DNA of 64,000 nt, from NCBI GenBank assembly GCA_023101885.1, contig JALPQD010000404.1:1766470-1830469 (forward strand). The letters are read 5' to 3'. This document shows, piece after piece, positions 53,002 through 64,000 of this stretch (within the stretch, counting starts at the first letter, position 1; every line of letters begins with the position of its first letter). A program made the translations under genes and the position numbers. This stretch comes from Typhlomys cinereus. Taxonomy: Eukaryota > Chordata > Mammalia > Rodentia > Platacanthomyidae. Under the pieces are notes generated by a model. It searched no databases. It was not told the origin of the DNA and saw only the letters and a list, made by a program, of their open reading frames with translations.

Positions 53002-53759
53002 TCTAAGTATGTATAAATATGCAGACGTATTTTTACATGCACAAAGATTTTAACTACTACTAGTTATGATTTCTCTTTGACAATGTTTAATATCATGACT
53101 TAGTACTTTCTGTGTTTCAAGTCCTATTTTCTAAGTTTTCTTTTAAAGATAAATTTTTCTCCAAAAAGGATCATGATTCTAACTGTTTATTACAGGGTTA
53201 CCATTTATTAATCAGCTATTTATTGCAGGGTTAATATGTAACTAATAGGTGGAGTAATTATGTAAATGATACCTGGACAAACCTGTTGAATTCTAATTAT
53301 TATTGGGGTTATTTCCTCCATGGCTCCTGCTCCAGTGGTTTTAAAGCCTTCTGTCATTTATTAAGCCACAAGCATTCTGGCAAATCTTTCTGTAGTATAC
53401 ACTAACTTTCAGATTTCTCTAAAGGAAGGAGGAGGAAAATGAGTCCTTTTAAAATGCTAAATCCCTAAACGTTTTTGCTTCAGAAACATAATTGGACATC
53501 AATAAATTTACGAATAATATTAATTTGGATTATTTCTTAATAAGAATAATTTCATTGTAGTGTAATACCCAGTTTTAGTGATATAGTATAATTTCTTGAA
53601 CTCCAAATTGTTTGTTGACATCAAATATTTCAAAATGTGTTAATAATAATCAAAGGTTAGGCACACTCAAGTTCCAAAGATCAAACTCTTCTCTGAAAAA
53701 AAATGACACAATAGTCTGTTTCCAATAATAACAGTTTTTTTTAAATATTAAACTGTTGG

Positions 53760-55180
53760 TCCAGGCGGATGCAGCGTGCATGCTGGTGAGCGCGAGGTCA
53801 ACGACCATCTCCACCGCGCCGCGGGTTGGGATCTTCGCCAAGCCTGGGCAAGCAGAGCGCTGAGCGCCTTCGGTCAGCATGGCTGAAGAGCAGCCCCCGC
53901 TGAAGCCTGGCGAAGCTAGCCCCGAGGAGCGCGCTGCGGCCATCGCTGCGTGTTCTTCCCCCCTCGCCCGTGCTCGGGACCGCCGGTGGTGGAGGAGGAA
54001 GAGCAGCGGCGGCCTGAGACGCGGGTGCTGCTCCGCCACTACCAGCCAAGCTCCGGTGGCGAATGCTGTGCCTGGACACGGCCTGCTGGAGCAGGCAGTG
54101 GACCATGAGAAGTGTCGCAGCATCCGCAGGCAGTGCCAGCAGCTCATCCACAGATTGCATCAGAACCGGGAAGACATCGTCAACAAGGCCAGCGACTCCC
54201 TCACCAAGGTGCTGGACGAAGCCAACGTCCTGTTCCAAGGGGTGAGCGGGACAAGGGAAGCGGCCCTTGAAACCCAGTCCTGGTTTTGGCCTCAGACTTG
54301 GCCAAAGAAAAAGCAAAGCTTTTAAATTCCCACATGAGCGCTTTTAATCACATTGCGTTTTGTGACGTTCTGTTTGCATTTATGGGCCTGAATTGGATGA
54401 AAGACAAGGGCAAGGATCTGATTGACTGTGATGAGAGCGAAGCCCTTTTCTTCTGGGAAACTGTGCAGAAGGAAGTCAAATCCTGGATCCTGCAAGCCTA
54501 GAAGTTACACTTTATCTTTAGCTCATTCAAGGGAGAGCGCTCTACAAGGAGGCCCCATCTGGAGAATCACCGCAGAGCTCGCAGAAAGAAAGGACTCTCT
54601 GGGAATTGGGGTGGGAGGCACGGGGGATTAAGGAGGGAGGGGGGTGGGGAGGAGGACCAGGGGGTACGGGGGGAGGAGGTGGGAGGGAGGGGACTGGTGT
54701 ACCTAATAAGTTTGTATGAGCTGAAATAATAATAAAAATGTATTAATAATAAAAAAAAGAATGGAAGGAAATGGAGATATGCCCACCAAGTTGAGGAAGC
54801 TTGACCCGAATGCTAATGAAGACACGACAGAAAAAGAAGTGAAGAGTATCTTGGGATTGTTGCAAACCTACTGTGAGAAGTATCCTGACACTCCTGTGTC
54901 CTATTTTGAGTTTGTGATTGATCCAAATTCATTCTCTCCTACTGTGGAGAATAACTTCTATGTGTCTTTCATTGTAAGGGATGGTTTTGCAAGAATAAGG
55001 CTGCACCACAACAAGCTGCCCATATTAGAGCCAACTCATGTTAACCAGGTGGATGAAGAAAATGATTCCTATTCGTATGGCAGGAAACAGGGAGTTATAT
55101 CTTTGAGTTTACAAGATTGGAAAAATATTGTCTCGAAATTCGAAATTTCAGAGGCTATGATCAAAAACTCAATAGAATAG
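53760..55180 (+). pseudogene. EID3: EID3 (NSMCE4B) retrocopy, broken (right arm)
   Basis: An intronless copy of the germline SMC5/6 kleisin with a CpG-rich leader. The frame starts at 53,879 ([17 protein letters not shown]) and runs to [35 protein letters not shown]. It is lost at a one-base deletion near 54,277. The shifted frame resumes as [19 protein letters not shown] and [11 protein letters not shown] but meets a TAG at 54,499-54,501 (Q in the left copy). An L1 tail is inserted at 54,587. From 54,761 the last 139 codons are open ([45 protein letters not shown]) to the stop at 55,178-55,180. The C-terminal winged-helix domain is thus the only whole part. Confidence 0.9.
54587..54757 (+). 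mobile_element. L1 3' tail inserted in EID3
   Basis: About 170 bases of guanine-rich L1 3' UTR-like sequence ending CTAATAAGTTTGTATGAG and AATAATAAAAAAAA. Short AGAA repeats (54,583-54,586 and 54,758-54,761) flank it, a minimal target duplication. The left EID3 copy reads straight through this point. Confidence 0.8.
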
Positions 55181-56399
55181 GAATTCATCTTGTACTGGTT
55201 TCCTAAAATAGAATAGAAACAGAAGCGCATACTTAAGTAAACTTTTCAGAAAGAAATTGTCTACTGTGCAGTGTGTTTTTCTTAAGTGTATAAGGTTTAT
55301 CTTTTTTAAAGAGTTACTTCCATGCTTAATGGTAAAATGTTTTGAGCATCTTGTAAGAAGACTCTTAGGAAGTTTGGAATTTTAATGTTTAAAAAAACTC
55401 ACCGGTTCACTGTTGATTTTATTGCTTCCTCTGTTGTGGTAAAGGGATAGTCTTGTAAGTGACTTCTAACCAAGTTGGGGGAAAAAGGTTGGTCGAGAAT
55501 AACCATCTGTACACCAGTGTATGTGCAGTATTAAGCCTCAAAACAACCTCAGGTGACATGGTTCCTTTCCAAGAGTGCGCGTCCCCAGCCACCCAGCTAA
55601 ACACTCTTGTGTGTGAAGTTAGCGAGTGGAGTCCTTAGAGCTAGGGGAAAGTATTCTGAGTAGGGGAATGCATGAAAATACTTGAATATGAGTGTTAAGC
55701 TGGGCAGGGATTGCAGTGACCTTAACAGTATTGTAGGAGGCAGAAGATATTTTTGTCTCAAGCTGTAACTCTAGTTAATCTGTCACCACCTTTTCTCTGT
55801 CATGTCTGCTAGTACAGAGTGTCCTTCACAAAACAAGTGATCTTTCATCATGTTACAACTTTGAACATTTGTCCTAAACTTTTAGTTTTTTTGACATGGT
55901 GTTGCTCTGTATCCCATGCTACATAGCAAGACACTTGAACTCTGTTCTCCCTCAAAAGTGCTGGTATCACAGACATACACCGTCATGCCATATTTCGTGT
56001 AGGATTTTTTGATTTTTTTTTAAGCTATGGTTTCATGGAGCTCATAATGTTCTCAAACTTGCCACATAGCCAAGGATGGCCTAGGCTCCCAGGCTGCCTG
56101 TCTTTCAAGTTCTGGGATTACGGGTGTATCAGACCACGCCTGAGTTTCTTGTAGGATTTTTTTTTTGACTGAAGTTGGATAAAAATGAAGGTATTGCTTT
56201 GTGTAGTTTTGCTGATACTACAATTCTATAATACTGGAAGATAACATGAAAAGTGGTGTTCTGAATATTGCAATTTGGAAAGCTCCTCTTGAAGATCTTT
56301 AAATGCTATAATAGTGTTAATATAAATTCATAGTTTTGTTTTTCATCCTGGTGTTTTCAGATTTAAGAATTTAAATTATGGAGTCGTTAAGAATTAAGA
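55181..56399. other. 3' flank of EID3 with two B1-like SINEs
   Basis: AT-rich sequence mirroring 25,301-26,517. It includes reversed B1-like elements at 55,890-56,010 and 56,030-56,160 (TTCTGGGATTACGGGTGTAT). Confidence 0.5.
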
Positions 56400-56640
56400 T
56401 AGGACTTTGAAAGCCTGGGGGACTAAATCCTTTGTCTAACAATCCAACGGACTGATATTTGGATTCCCAGACTCCGAAAAATGTGTGCTCAGTGGCCTGC
56501 ACTGCTGGTCCTGAAAAGCGGCACCTGGGAAACCCTAGAGCAAAGCAGCAAAGAGGTGTGAAGTGAGGCAGGATGATTCCTGAAGTCACCCTTTGACTTC
56601 CACAGGCACACCTCAACCACAGGGTACCCTCAAGTGCCCT
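56400..56640 (+). mobile_element. Degraded B2-superfamily SINE
   Basis: Mirror of 25,058-25,300: GACTCCGAAAAATGTGTG, CTGCACTGCTGGTCC, GCAGGATGATTCCTGAAGTC. Confidence 0.65.
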
Positions 56641-58599
56641 TTGGTGTAATACACCCAAGAATCTTTTCCTATTATGATACCTTGACTTCTATTTCCTACA
56701 TTGGGTGGAGAGAGCCTGTAAATACGATCTTATTTGGAGATTACTGTGAGAAATTTGTCATTAAAATAATTTCAAAAGTTAAAAATATTAAACTGTTATT
56801 GGTAGTGTTTGCAAGAAATCTATTTCTAAACTTCACCTATTATATGGAGTTTCATCGTGCTTTGAAATCCAGTTCTAGAGATTAATATTAATTTAAAAGC
56901 TCTTGCTAATAAATTATAACTTTTTTCACAAAAGTCCCCTACAAAGTAAAGGCAATCAGACGAGTTCATTGATTGGGAGAAACTCCCTCAACTCTAAAAA
57001 GGAAAATTGTACTTTTACATTTCTGAAATTCCATTACTTGTTTGGTCCTTATTTTATGAGACCAAATGGAAACATGCCAATTATGTCCTAAAATGCTAAC
57101 CAAGTTTTTATGTCTCCCAAAAATTCTCCCTATTTTGAGCTCTTGCTATCACTCATCTATCATCAAATCACACAACATCCTTCCCTCCCTTGTGGGTTAC
57201 TGGAGCCTCCTGACAGATTCTGATGATGTCCCAGTCTTCAGCCCTACTACTGGTTTTCTGGGTATCCTTCCAGGATTCTACTTTCCTGACACCGTTCTAG
57301 AATTACTTTTGTAAACTTTGTTAGATTTTTCATATGTTCCCAGAGCCACATATGCTAGATTTTTCATATGTTCCCAGAGCTTTGTTTATTTCAGGTTAGA
57401 CATTTAAATTTTTGATCCATTGTTATTTGTTATTTTATTTAGAGAGAAATGTGCAATGATTACTTACCTTTCCACTGCATATAGATATCTGTGTTTCCCA
57501 GCATAATTTCTAAATGAGAACTTCCATTATGACTGTGAGTTCTTGAGGCCTTTGTTAAAAAGTAGCTGGTTGAATGTATTAGTCAGCTCTCCATCTCTAT
57601 TCCAGAAGGAAGTTTCTAGGTTGAGTATAAGTACTTCTCCAGTCCATGGGCATAATAACAACTGTTTACAAGGCAGGTTGATATGGTGTCTTTATAGCTA
57701 AACCTTCATAGTTTGCACTTCCCCAAGGTCCATTTACTCTTCTTTCATAGGTTCTTGTTGTAGCTTACAGGAATGTGGTGTCCATTGAAAACTGGGCCTT
57801 AAATCCAATCAAAAAGATGTTGGTTGTTCCCTTAACATTGTTGCCACTATTATACTGATGACCACCTCTTGACTAGGATGATTGTTATTGCATCTTACAC
57901 TTTTCACACACTGGTAAGACTGTTGATTGCTTTCTCCTCCAATAGCTTGCATAGTATTTTTTGGTACTATGAAAGCTATCTGACAAATAAGAACCTTTTA
58001 AATCTTTCCAATTGGTGTTTCTTGTTCATGTAGTGTGACTCACATGTGTTGCATGTTCAGTAATACAACCTTACTATCGGTTTCTGGAGGACAACCAACA
58101 GCAATGGCAAAAGCCTATACTTCTTAGGGTGTGTGTGAGACCTTTGTAACAAACAACTTTTCAGAAAGTATGACATACCTGTTACTTCTACTAGTGTTTA
58201 TTTACCTATGAGTTCTCATTACAGCATTATAAGGCATTTTGTGTTTTACCCTCTCTTCCTTTCTCTGTGTTCTCCTGCATAGGGCATTTCTTTTCTCAAT
58301 GATTTATATGTTAATAACGCAGGTTTCTACCCTGTTGTATCCCACAACCTCATTGTTCTTTGTCATTCCCTCAGCCCTGCCTGTACTCTGTTCCCCAATT
58401 CCTCCCAAGGACCTTCCCCCCATCTTTACTTCTTCCACTTGGCTGCCTGTGGCAGCACACATCTATCTCTTCCCTTAAGGTCTTCTTCCCACCCTTCCTT
58501 CCCACCTTCAATTAATGGTCCCTTTCAAGTTTTCTATCTGTCACAGGAATTTCAAATTAAGTACACCAATCAGAATTTTAATAGAATCCTCAGGTGTTG
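56641..58599. other. Non-coding right-arm sequence
   Basis: Mirror of 23,097-25,057, with old L1-like pieces and a pyrimidine-rich block near 58,340-58,520. A short tandem duplication of about 30 bases is visible at 57,316-57,385 (TTTTCATATGTTCCCAGAGC twice). No gene is seen. Confidence 0.45.
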
Positions 58600-59005
58600 C
58601 AGTCCACCTGAATGGTTGCTGATAAATGACCATTAAGTGGCTTAAGGGAACAAGAGGTTTACTTTCTTACTGATAGTCTGGTTATGGTCTGTAGTCCAGC
58701 TTGATGGAAGAGCATGTACCAACATCAGGCAAAGGAAACCAGCCACATCATCTCTACATAATAGCTGAGAGAGGGATGATCCTTCCTTGCCCGACCAGTG
58801 TGTCTGACCAAGTATACACAAGGAAGCCAACTCTCACAACCAGCTCTCTCTGTTTTTATTCTTGGGCCTAATTTCACCTACCTGGGCCTTCTCCATCAGC
58901 CAGACAACCTCTTGAAGATTGATCTGGGCTTAACCGAACCACTATTTCTCCACAAATGAGTCCAGAGCTCACATCCTCAGCTATCAAGTTGATACCTCCG
59001 TCTAA
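58600..59005. repeat. Unclassified dispersed repeat (mirror of copy 1)
   Basis: Reverse complement of 22,687-23,096, including ATTGATCTGGGCTTAACCGA and TCAAGTTGATACCTCCG. Confidence 0.6.
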
Positions 59006-59039
59006 CTATGACATCATGTAAAAGAAAAGGTGGCATTTG

Positions 59040-59339
59040 TCCTTTGGTGTCTGAGATACATCACTTGATATTACAATCTCCAATTCTATCTATTTACCAG
59101 ATAATTCTATAATTTAATTCTTCTTGATGGCCAAATCATTTTCCATTGTGTATATGTTCTATGTTTTCACTCCCATTCCTTCATGGATGGGCTTGTATGA
59201 TGATTCTCATTTCTTTACTATTGTGAACATCGCTGCAAAGAACTAGAATGTACAAGTTTCTTTGTAGTAGGATGTAGAATTCTTTGAGAACAATCCCAAA
59301 AACTGGTATAGCTGGGTCATATGATAGTTCCATTATAGC

Positions 59340-59345
<6 letters not shown>
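59040..59345 (-). mobile_element. L1 ORF2 3' fragment
   Basis: On the minus strand it mirrors 22,360-22,680 (GGAACTATCATATGACCCAG and onward). It is cut by (AC)n at 59,343. Confidence 0.6.
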
Positions 59346-59386
<41 letters not shown>

Positions 59387-59416
59387 TGTTTTGACTGTTT
59401 TTTTATTGTTTATTCT

Positions 59417-59452
<36 letters not shown>
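59343..59452. repeat. (AC)n and (TG)n microsatellites
   Basis: (AC)n at 59,343-59,384 and (TG)n at 59,419-59,450, separated by TTTTGACTGTTTTTTTATTG. The left arm has the second tract at 21,780-21,810 and L1 sequence in place of the first. Confidence 0.9.
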
Positions 59453-59455
<3 letters not shown>

Positions 59456-59659
59456 TGAGTTTTTCCCTTGTAAAGTTTTTGACTCTGCCATTTGTAAGTA
59501 TAACCACTGCTTCGTGTACTATATATGCTAATTATTTTCTTTCTCACTTTGTTGTGATGTTTTCTTTCTTATTCACTCCTGGGATTTTATTTCCTTTTTT
59601 GTTTCTTTGTTGGTTTTTTATGATATTTTCAGACACATGAACATATGGTCAGAGCTGCT

Positions 59660-59815
59660 GTACCTCTATTTTTTTATTTGGGATTATACTGCATATGTAG
59701 AGGTCACAACCCCTTTTGGGATTGGTTTCCTTCTTTCTACCATGTGGGCTTCATGGATTGAAATTAGGTTGCCTGAACGTCATATGTGTTTTCTTATCCA
59801 ATGAGCCATCCGGCT
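59660..59815 (-). mobile_element. B2-type SINE
   Basis: Mirror of 21,104-21,262: CTACCATGTGGGCTTCATGG and TATCCAATGAGCCATCCGGC. Confidence 0.6.
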
Positions 59816-60035
59816 GGCATTTAAAGATTTCTTTGCTTCATTCAATTTTCCCATTTATCATCCAATTCAGTGCCATATCATGGGTGCTCAGTGAAGAAAC
59901 TGAACATGAGCCCTTTATACCCAAAGTCTCTGATAAACTGAATACTGCACAGCTCAGGCATTGTAGCTGGTTATGTTCATCAGAAAACCTGACTCAACAC
60001 TATGGCCTCGTTTGCATATTGTTTACTACTTACAG

Positions 60036-60128
60036 GACATTGCGTGACCAAAGCCAACTTGATCTTCAAGTTGGAACACGGATTTGTGTCATGTACTACA
60101 GCGGAAGAGTCAGTGTGTGCCCTCCCAG
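60036..60128 (+). CDS. Chimeric KRAB-box second exon
   Basis: Acceptor ACTACTTACAG precedes GACATTGCGTGACC. The open frame GHCVTKANLIFKLEHGF continues to VCALP. It begins in phase 1 and completes the glycine split by the KRAB-A exon, so KRAB-A plus this exon would read LTCLGHCVTKANLIF. The 5' two thirds match left copy 2 (20,882), while the 3' third (CATGTACTACAGCGGAAGAG onward) matches left copy 1 (18,784). Just after CCCAG the sequence jumps to the zinc-finger tail, and the unspliced frame stops at GAC TAA near 60,133. Confidence 0.65.
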
Positions 60129-60760
60129 GTGACTAATCAAGAAGGAACTCATACAAATGAAAACCTGCATTATGAGTACTCTGACTGTGGAAAAGCATTC
60201 TCTTGCAGCACATCATTCACTGCATATCACAGAAGTCAAAGAGATGACAAGTCCTGTGTACGTTCTCAGTGTAAATGTTTCCTCCCACAAGCTATGCCAG
60301 ACTGAACATCTGAGAAGGACACTTGTAAGAAACCTATAAATGCCAAATGTGGGAAGGCCTACTGCGGTATGCCAATCTCCCTCAGCATCAAGGAATTGCT
60401 ACAGGTGAAAAGTTCTATTAATATACAGAATGTGATAAAGCTTTCTTTTATAGATCACATCTCTGTGTTCACTAGAAAACTCATACATGTGAAAAGCCTT
60501 ATGAATGTACAGTATGTGAGAACATTTTTGGCTCAGGGTCATATCTTCACATCTTCTCAGGAAACATTAAATGTCACACTGGTGAGAAGTCATAGAAACC
60601 TACAGAATGTAGTAAGCACTTTTTTTTTACATATTACAGTTCCATGCTCATCAGAGAAGTAATACTTGTGAGAAGCACTACAAATATATTTATTTTAAGA
60701 AAAACTTCTCAGAGACTCAACAATAAACCCTACAAGAAAAATAAAGAACAATACATATTT
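60129..60760 (+). pseudogene. Decayed zinc-finger tail (right arm)
   Basis: Mirror of 12,690-13,329. Finger remnants such as YSDCGKAFSCSTSFTAYH are followed by frameshifted fingers. There is no acceptor: the exon start and the main finger array (13,330-14,208 on the left) are missing. A polyadenylation signal is at 60,740-60,745. Confidence 0.75.
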
Positions 60761-63700
60761 TACTGAAGGCAAACAGTGCTACCCATTAAACCTTAAGTAG
60801 TCAACCCATAGGTCTTGAAAAAAAATGACATGGCATCAGTGAATGTAGAGAGGGGAAAAACCAATTGAGGATACAGGATGTGTGAATCTTTTGTACCATA
60901 CAGGAAGAAAGTCTTGTAGATAAAGATTCATAAATGATTACTATCAAAATGCTTTCACTTGTAATTTACAAATCACGGAGTATCCAATATTGCTATAGAA
61001 AAAGGCCTGCACATGTGAAGAATTGTAAACTCTTTCATCTTTAAATCATGCATTAGTATGAAAAAAACAGATGAGACTATGCAGAATGTAAAAAATGTAT
61101 GGAAACTTACAATAGTCCTCACTGTGTATTCAAGAATACAAAATGGGCCATAATTAAAATGAATTGCTTTCATAATGTAGGATTTATAAAACATCATTGG
61201 AAATTTAATGTGTCACACATATCTGTAACAAGCTTAACTTTTTACTATGTTACTCTGTGCAAAATCATAAACAGTTTTGATGTTGTAGGAAAGGCTTGAA
61301 GCTTTCTAAAACCAACAATATCATCAGAATATATTTATAGGTAAGTAAAATAGAGATCTTTTGAAATACAGATGCAGTTCACATTTGAAAACACATAAAA
61401 GTTAGGGAATCCCAACTTTTGAAATACAACCCAGGCCGCTCAATGCAGTAGAGCCCCATACAGGCGAGGCACTCAATAGCAAATGGTATACCAAGGGATA
61501 GTAATATGTGCTTTCAGTCCCAGCCTATGAGTGTGCTGCTACTACAAATTCACTAAGAATCAATGCTTGAAGGGTAGCATAAGCAACATGGGGGATGTCC
61601 TTGGGGGAGGCAGAAGCAAGCCATTCTAATTGAAGCACAATTTTACATAACACCTAAATATACATTGGCTCAAAATCATAAAAATGTAAAGAGTGTCACA
61701 AGTTCTTTCATAAACCTGAATCTGCCTGACATCAGAAATTAAGCAAAAATAACGGTTGAACAAGATACACACTTCACATGGCTGGATGTGAATGATTCAT
61801 GAGGAAAAGTAGGGTTTAGAGACTTGACAATTAGTTTCATTCAGTCCCTTTCACATCATTTACACACAAGGAAAAAGGTGTGGTTTTTACAAAAGTGGAA
61901 TTTGAGAACATGTCAACACCTATTAATTCAATGTTAATTTCAAAAGGAATCATAGCATGGGCATTTCAGAAGTACTTGACTTTAAGACCATAGCAAAAGG
62001 ACAACTAGTCTTCCTGTATCAGCAGTTAGGAAGAAGAGGGACATGAGTGCCTGCTGCTTAATCCCTTCCCTCCCCTTTAATGACCACAGAATCACAACAT
62101 GGTGCCAATTTCATGATTGCTCTTCCCACCTTCATTAATCCAGTCAATGAATTCCTCATGGGCATTACCATAGACTCTTGCATAAATTATTATTGGTCAC
62201 ATGAAGTTGACAATGCACACCATTACATTCGAGACTACTCTGTAGAACTTTTCATGCCTCGGTGTTATGACAGTTTCAATAACATGGGAAAATAGTGCTT
62301 GTCCAAAAAAAGTGTAAGCAAGTTCACTTAATCCCCATCTTTCTACTGGCCATGCCTATTCTGCAGGCTGCAGTGACTGTATGCAGTGAAGTGACAGGGT
62401 GACCCGACTGTCATCAGTTATTTAGTGGGAGGGCAATAAGCAATGGGAATGATTACTCTGGCTTTGACATCACTGCCACACCTGATTTCCCAATTGCATT
62501 CTGAGAAGGCAGCCGTGCAACCTCCACACCAGCAATGAACATTGCAAGGTGGATGAACTGAGCATGTGACCTTGTTTGGCATCATCTCGTGAACTCTCCA
62601 GTGTTCAGTGATGCTCATGAAACGGTGGTAAGCTTTCCACAGCAATGGATACCCAGGGAGGAACTGGCCAGAAGTAACATATCTGCTAGAGTACAGTCTC
62701 CAGATATTGTTCCAAAACCAAACAGCCATGCACAGGTTTCAGGAACCATCTGTGACTTTAGGTCTCATTCTCGGTCCTCCACAGACCATGGGGCACCAGC
62801 TGACATTCATTCCTGGATGCCATCAGCACTGACTTGCTTCTTCCCTTTGAAAGTTTCAGCTGCTTCACTTTGTGCAAGGACTATGTAGAACCCACTTACC
62901 CTTGGCAGTTGGGTTCTCATTTGGCCCTACAGGGCTGGGCAGCAGTGGTCATGCTGGGTGACTGCCAAATTCTGCCCCTGGGCAGAAAGCATTCAGTAGG
63001 TTGAAAATTGCCATAAGGTGGCCACAAGAAAATATCACTTTCATTGAGTACCACATTTTTTGAGCGTTAAAGTCAGAGTTCTGGTCCCCGACCAGGGCAA
63101 CGTATTGCTGAGGGCACTGGAGGAAGTCAACTTATGCATAGATGTGTGATAATACCTAGCAAGTGTAGCAGACTCTGTTTTCTGAATCTCATACTTCCTA
63201 CATGAACAATGGTTACAAGTTTTATGGGTCCTCAACAGTTCTCACTAGCCTATAAGTTTGTGTATCTGGCTGTCTATTATTGATATTACCTCCCCGGTGT
63301 GAATGGCTGTCACTCTACTGTTGCATCCTAGGCATTTGATGATGGCCCCTTTCTCTCGTAGCCTTTGGCCATTTCTTGCCTACAGTTATTTTAAAGTAGA
63401 ACTCGAAATGCCTAGCCCGTACCAAACAGTTTAATTTACCATTTTCATTAGGCTTTATCAACTAGTTTATTATGCACAAATAGAATAAAAACAATTTTCA
63501 AAATGCTTCTGCAAATCTTCACAAATCTTCTCTTTTTTAAGGAGACAACAGACTTCTACAATCCCTGAGGCAGGAATCTTTACTGCACACAAAATGTGAA
63601 CAGAACTGGAACATCGTATTTAAGTATAAAGGAATTTTCAGACATGTCCAATGTATTACTGCCTTTCTTATTCTCCCTTAACCTCTCCAGCTAGTTCTCT

Positions 63701-64000
63701 TTATACCTGTGACAGTGTTTCTCTACCTTTCTCACTACATACATTCCAAGAATTATAAATTTGTGTGTCTGAGTGTTTGTTCATTTGCAAATATTTAAAA
63801 AATACATTCATTGTTTTACAATCACATCAAAGACCAAAAGTACATCTATTTTTTATTCCTCATCATAGGAGAAATTTTAAAACATCTACCCCATATGTGT
63901 GCCAATGATTTCCGTTCCCTTGGATACATGTACATTGTACCTGCAATGAAAATACTGGCCTTGAATTGTCATTTTATGAATTTCAAGTGTCATTAAGATG
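60131..64000. repeat. Outer part of right palindrome arm (pairs with 9,450-13,329)
   Basis: It runs to the window edge without losing the match. Its 3.87 kb against 3.88 kb on the left shows only small indels. The true outer boundary lies beyond the window. Confidence 0.92.
61970..63230. other. Unidentified decayed coding-like unit (right copy)
   Basis: Mirror of 10,250-11,390. Open stretches on plus (62,080-62,295 and 62,589-62,888) and on minus (62,418-62,729) are partly shared with the left copy. I do not recognise the parent gene. Confidence 0.35.

Overview
This is rodent nuclear DNA, almost entirely non-coding. The evidence is many copies of a tRNA-derived SINE whose head matches the rodent B2 superfamily, 7SL-derived B1-like SINEs, LINE-1 (L1) pieces of several ages, and long (TG)n, (GA)n and (TTCC)n tracts. 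I cannot name the species from the sequence alone.

The main feature is a large imperfect inverted duplication. The left arm (9,450-13,329 and about 20,797-32,792) is the reverse complement of the right arm (46,576-64,000). By eye, sampled stretches are about 95% identical. The spacer is 13.8 kb (32,793-46,575), and the right arm runs off the end of the window. Both arms carry a degenerate EID3 retrogene, remnants of a KRAB zinc-finger gene, and an unidentified decayed unit. They differ by three large events: a 7.5-kb block found only on the left (13,330 to about 20,800), a 1.9-kb block found only on the right that holds the sole KRAB-A exon (51,113-53,001), and several arm-specific SINE or L1 insertions. 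A smaller, older inverted repeat (1-2,193 versus 14,629-16,851) is nested in and beside the left arm. The spacer holds its own mosaic: a 1.67-kb direct repeat (32,800-34,472 and 43,190-44,864), a 0.38-kb inverted pair (40,865-41,250 and 44,870-45,250), L1 pieces, and one CpG island (about 42,200-42,830).

Region by region: 1-2,193 is the nested repeat arm; 2,194-8,050 is a composite L1; 8,050-9,450 has one SINE and unrecognised sequence; 9,450-14,208 is the 3' flank and zinc-finger exon of a KRAB zinc-finger pseudogene (minus strand); 14,208-20,900 holds the second nested arm, a polypyrimidine tract, SINEs and two KRAB-box exons; 20,900-32,792 is repeats and EID3 (minus); 32,793-46,575 is the spacer; 46,576-64,000 is the mirror-image arm with KRAB-A, EID3, a chimeric KRAB-box exon and a zinc-finger tail on the plus strand.

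I see no clearly intact protein-coding gene. Both EID3 copies are broken by different lesions, and the zinc-finger array is full of frameshifts. The best preserved coding pieces are the 127-nt KRAB-A exon at 52,243 and the phase-compatible KRAB-box exon at 60,036. Together they could encode a short KRAB-only product, but no first exon or promoter is visible in that arm. The interest lies in the rearrangement history: two tandem zinc-finger units, inversion-duplication, a crossover inside a KRAB-box exon, a microhomology deletion of the KRAB-A exon, and independent decay of paired retrogenes.
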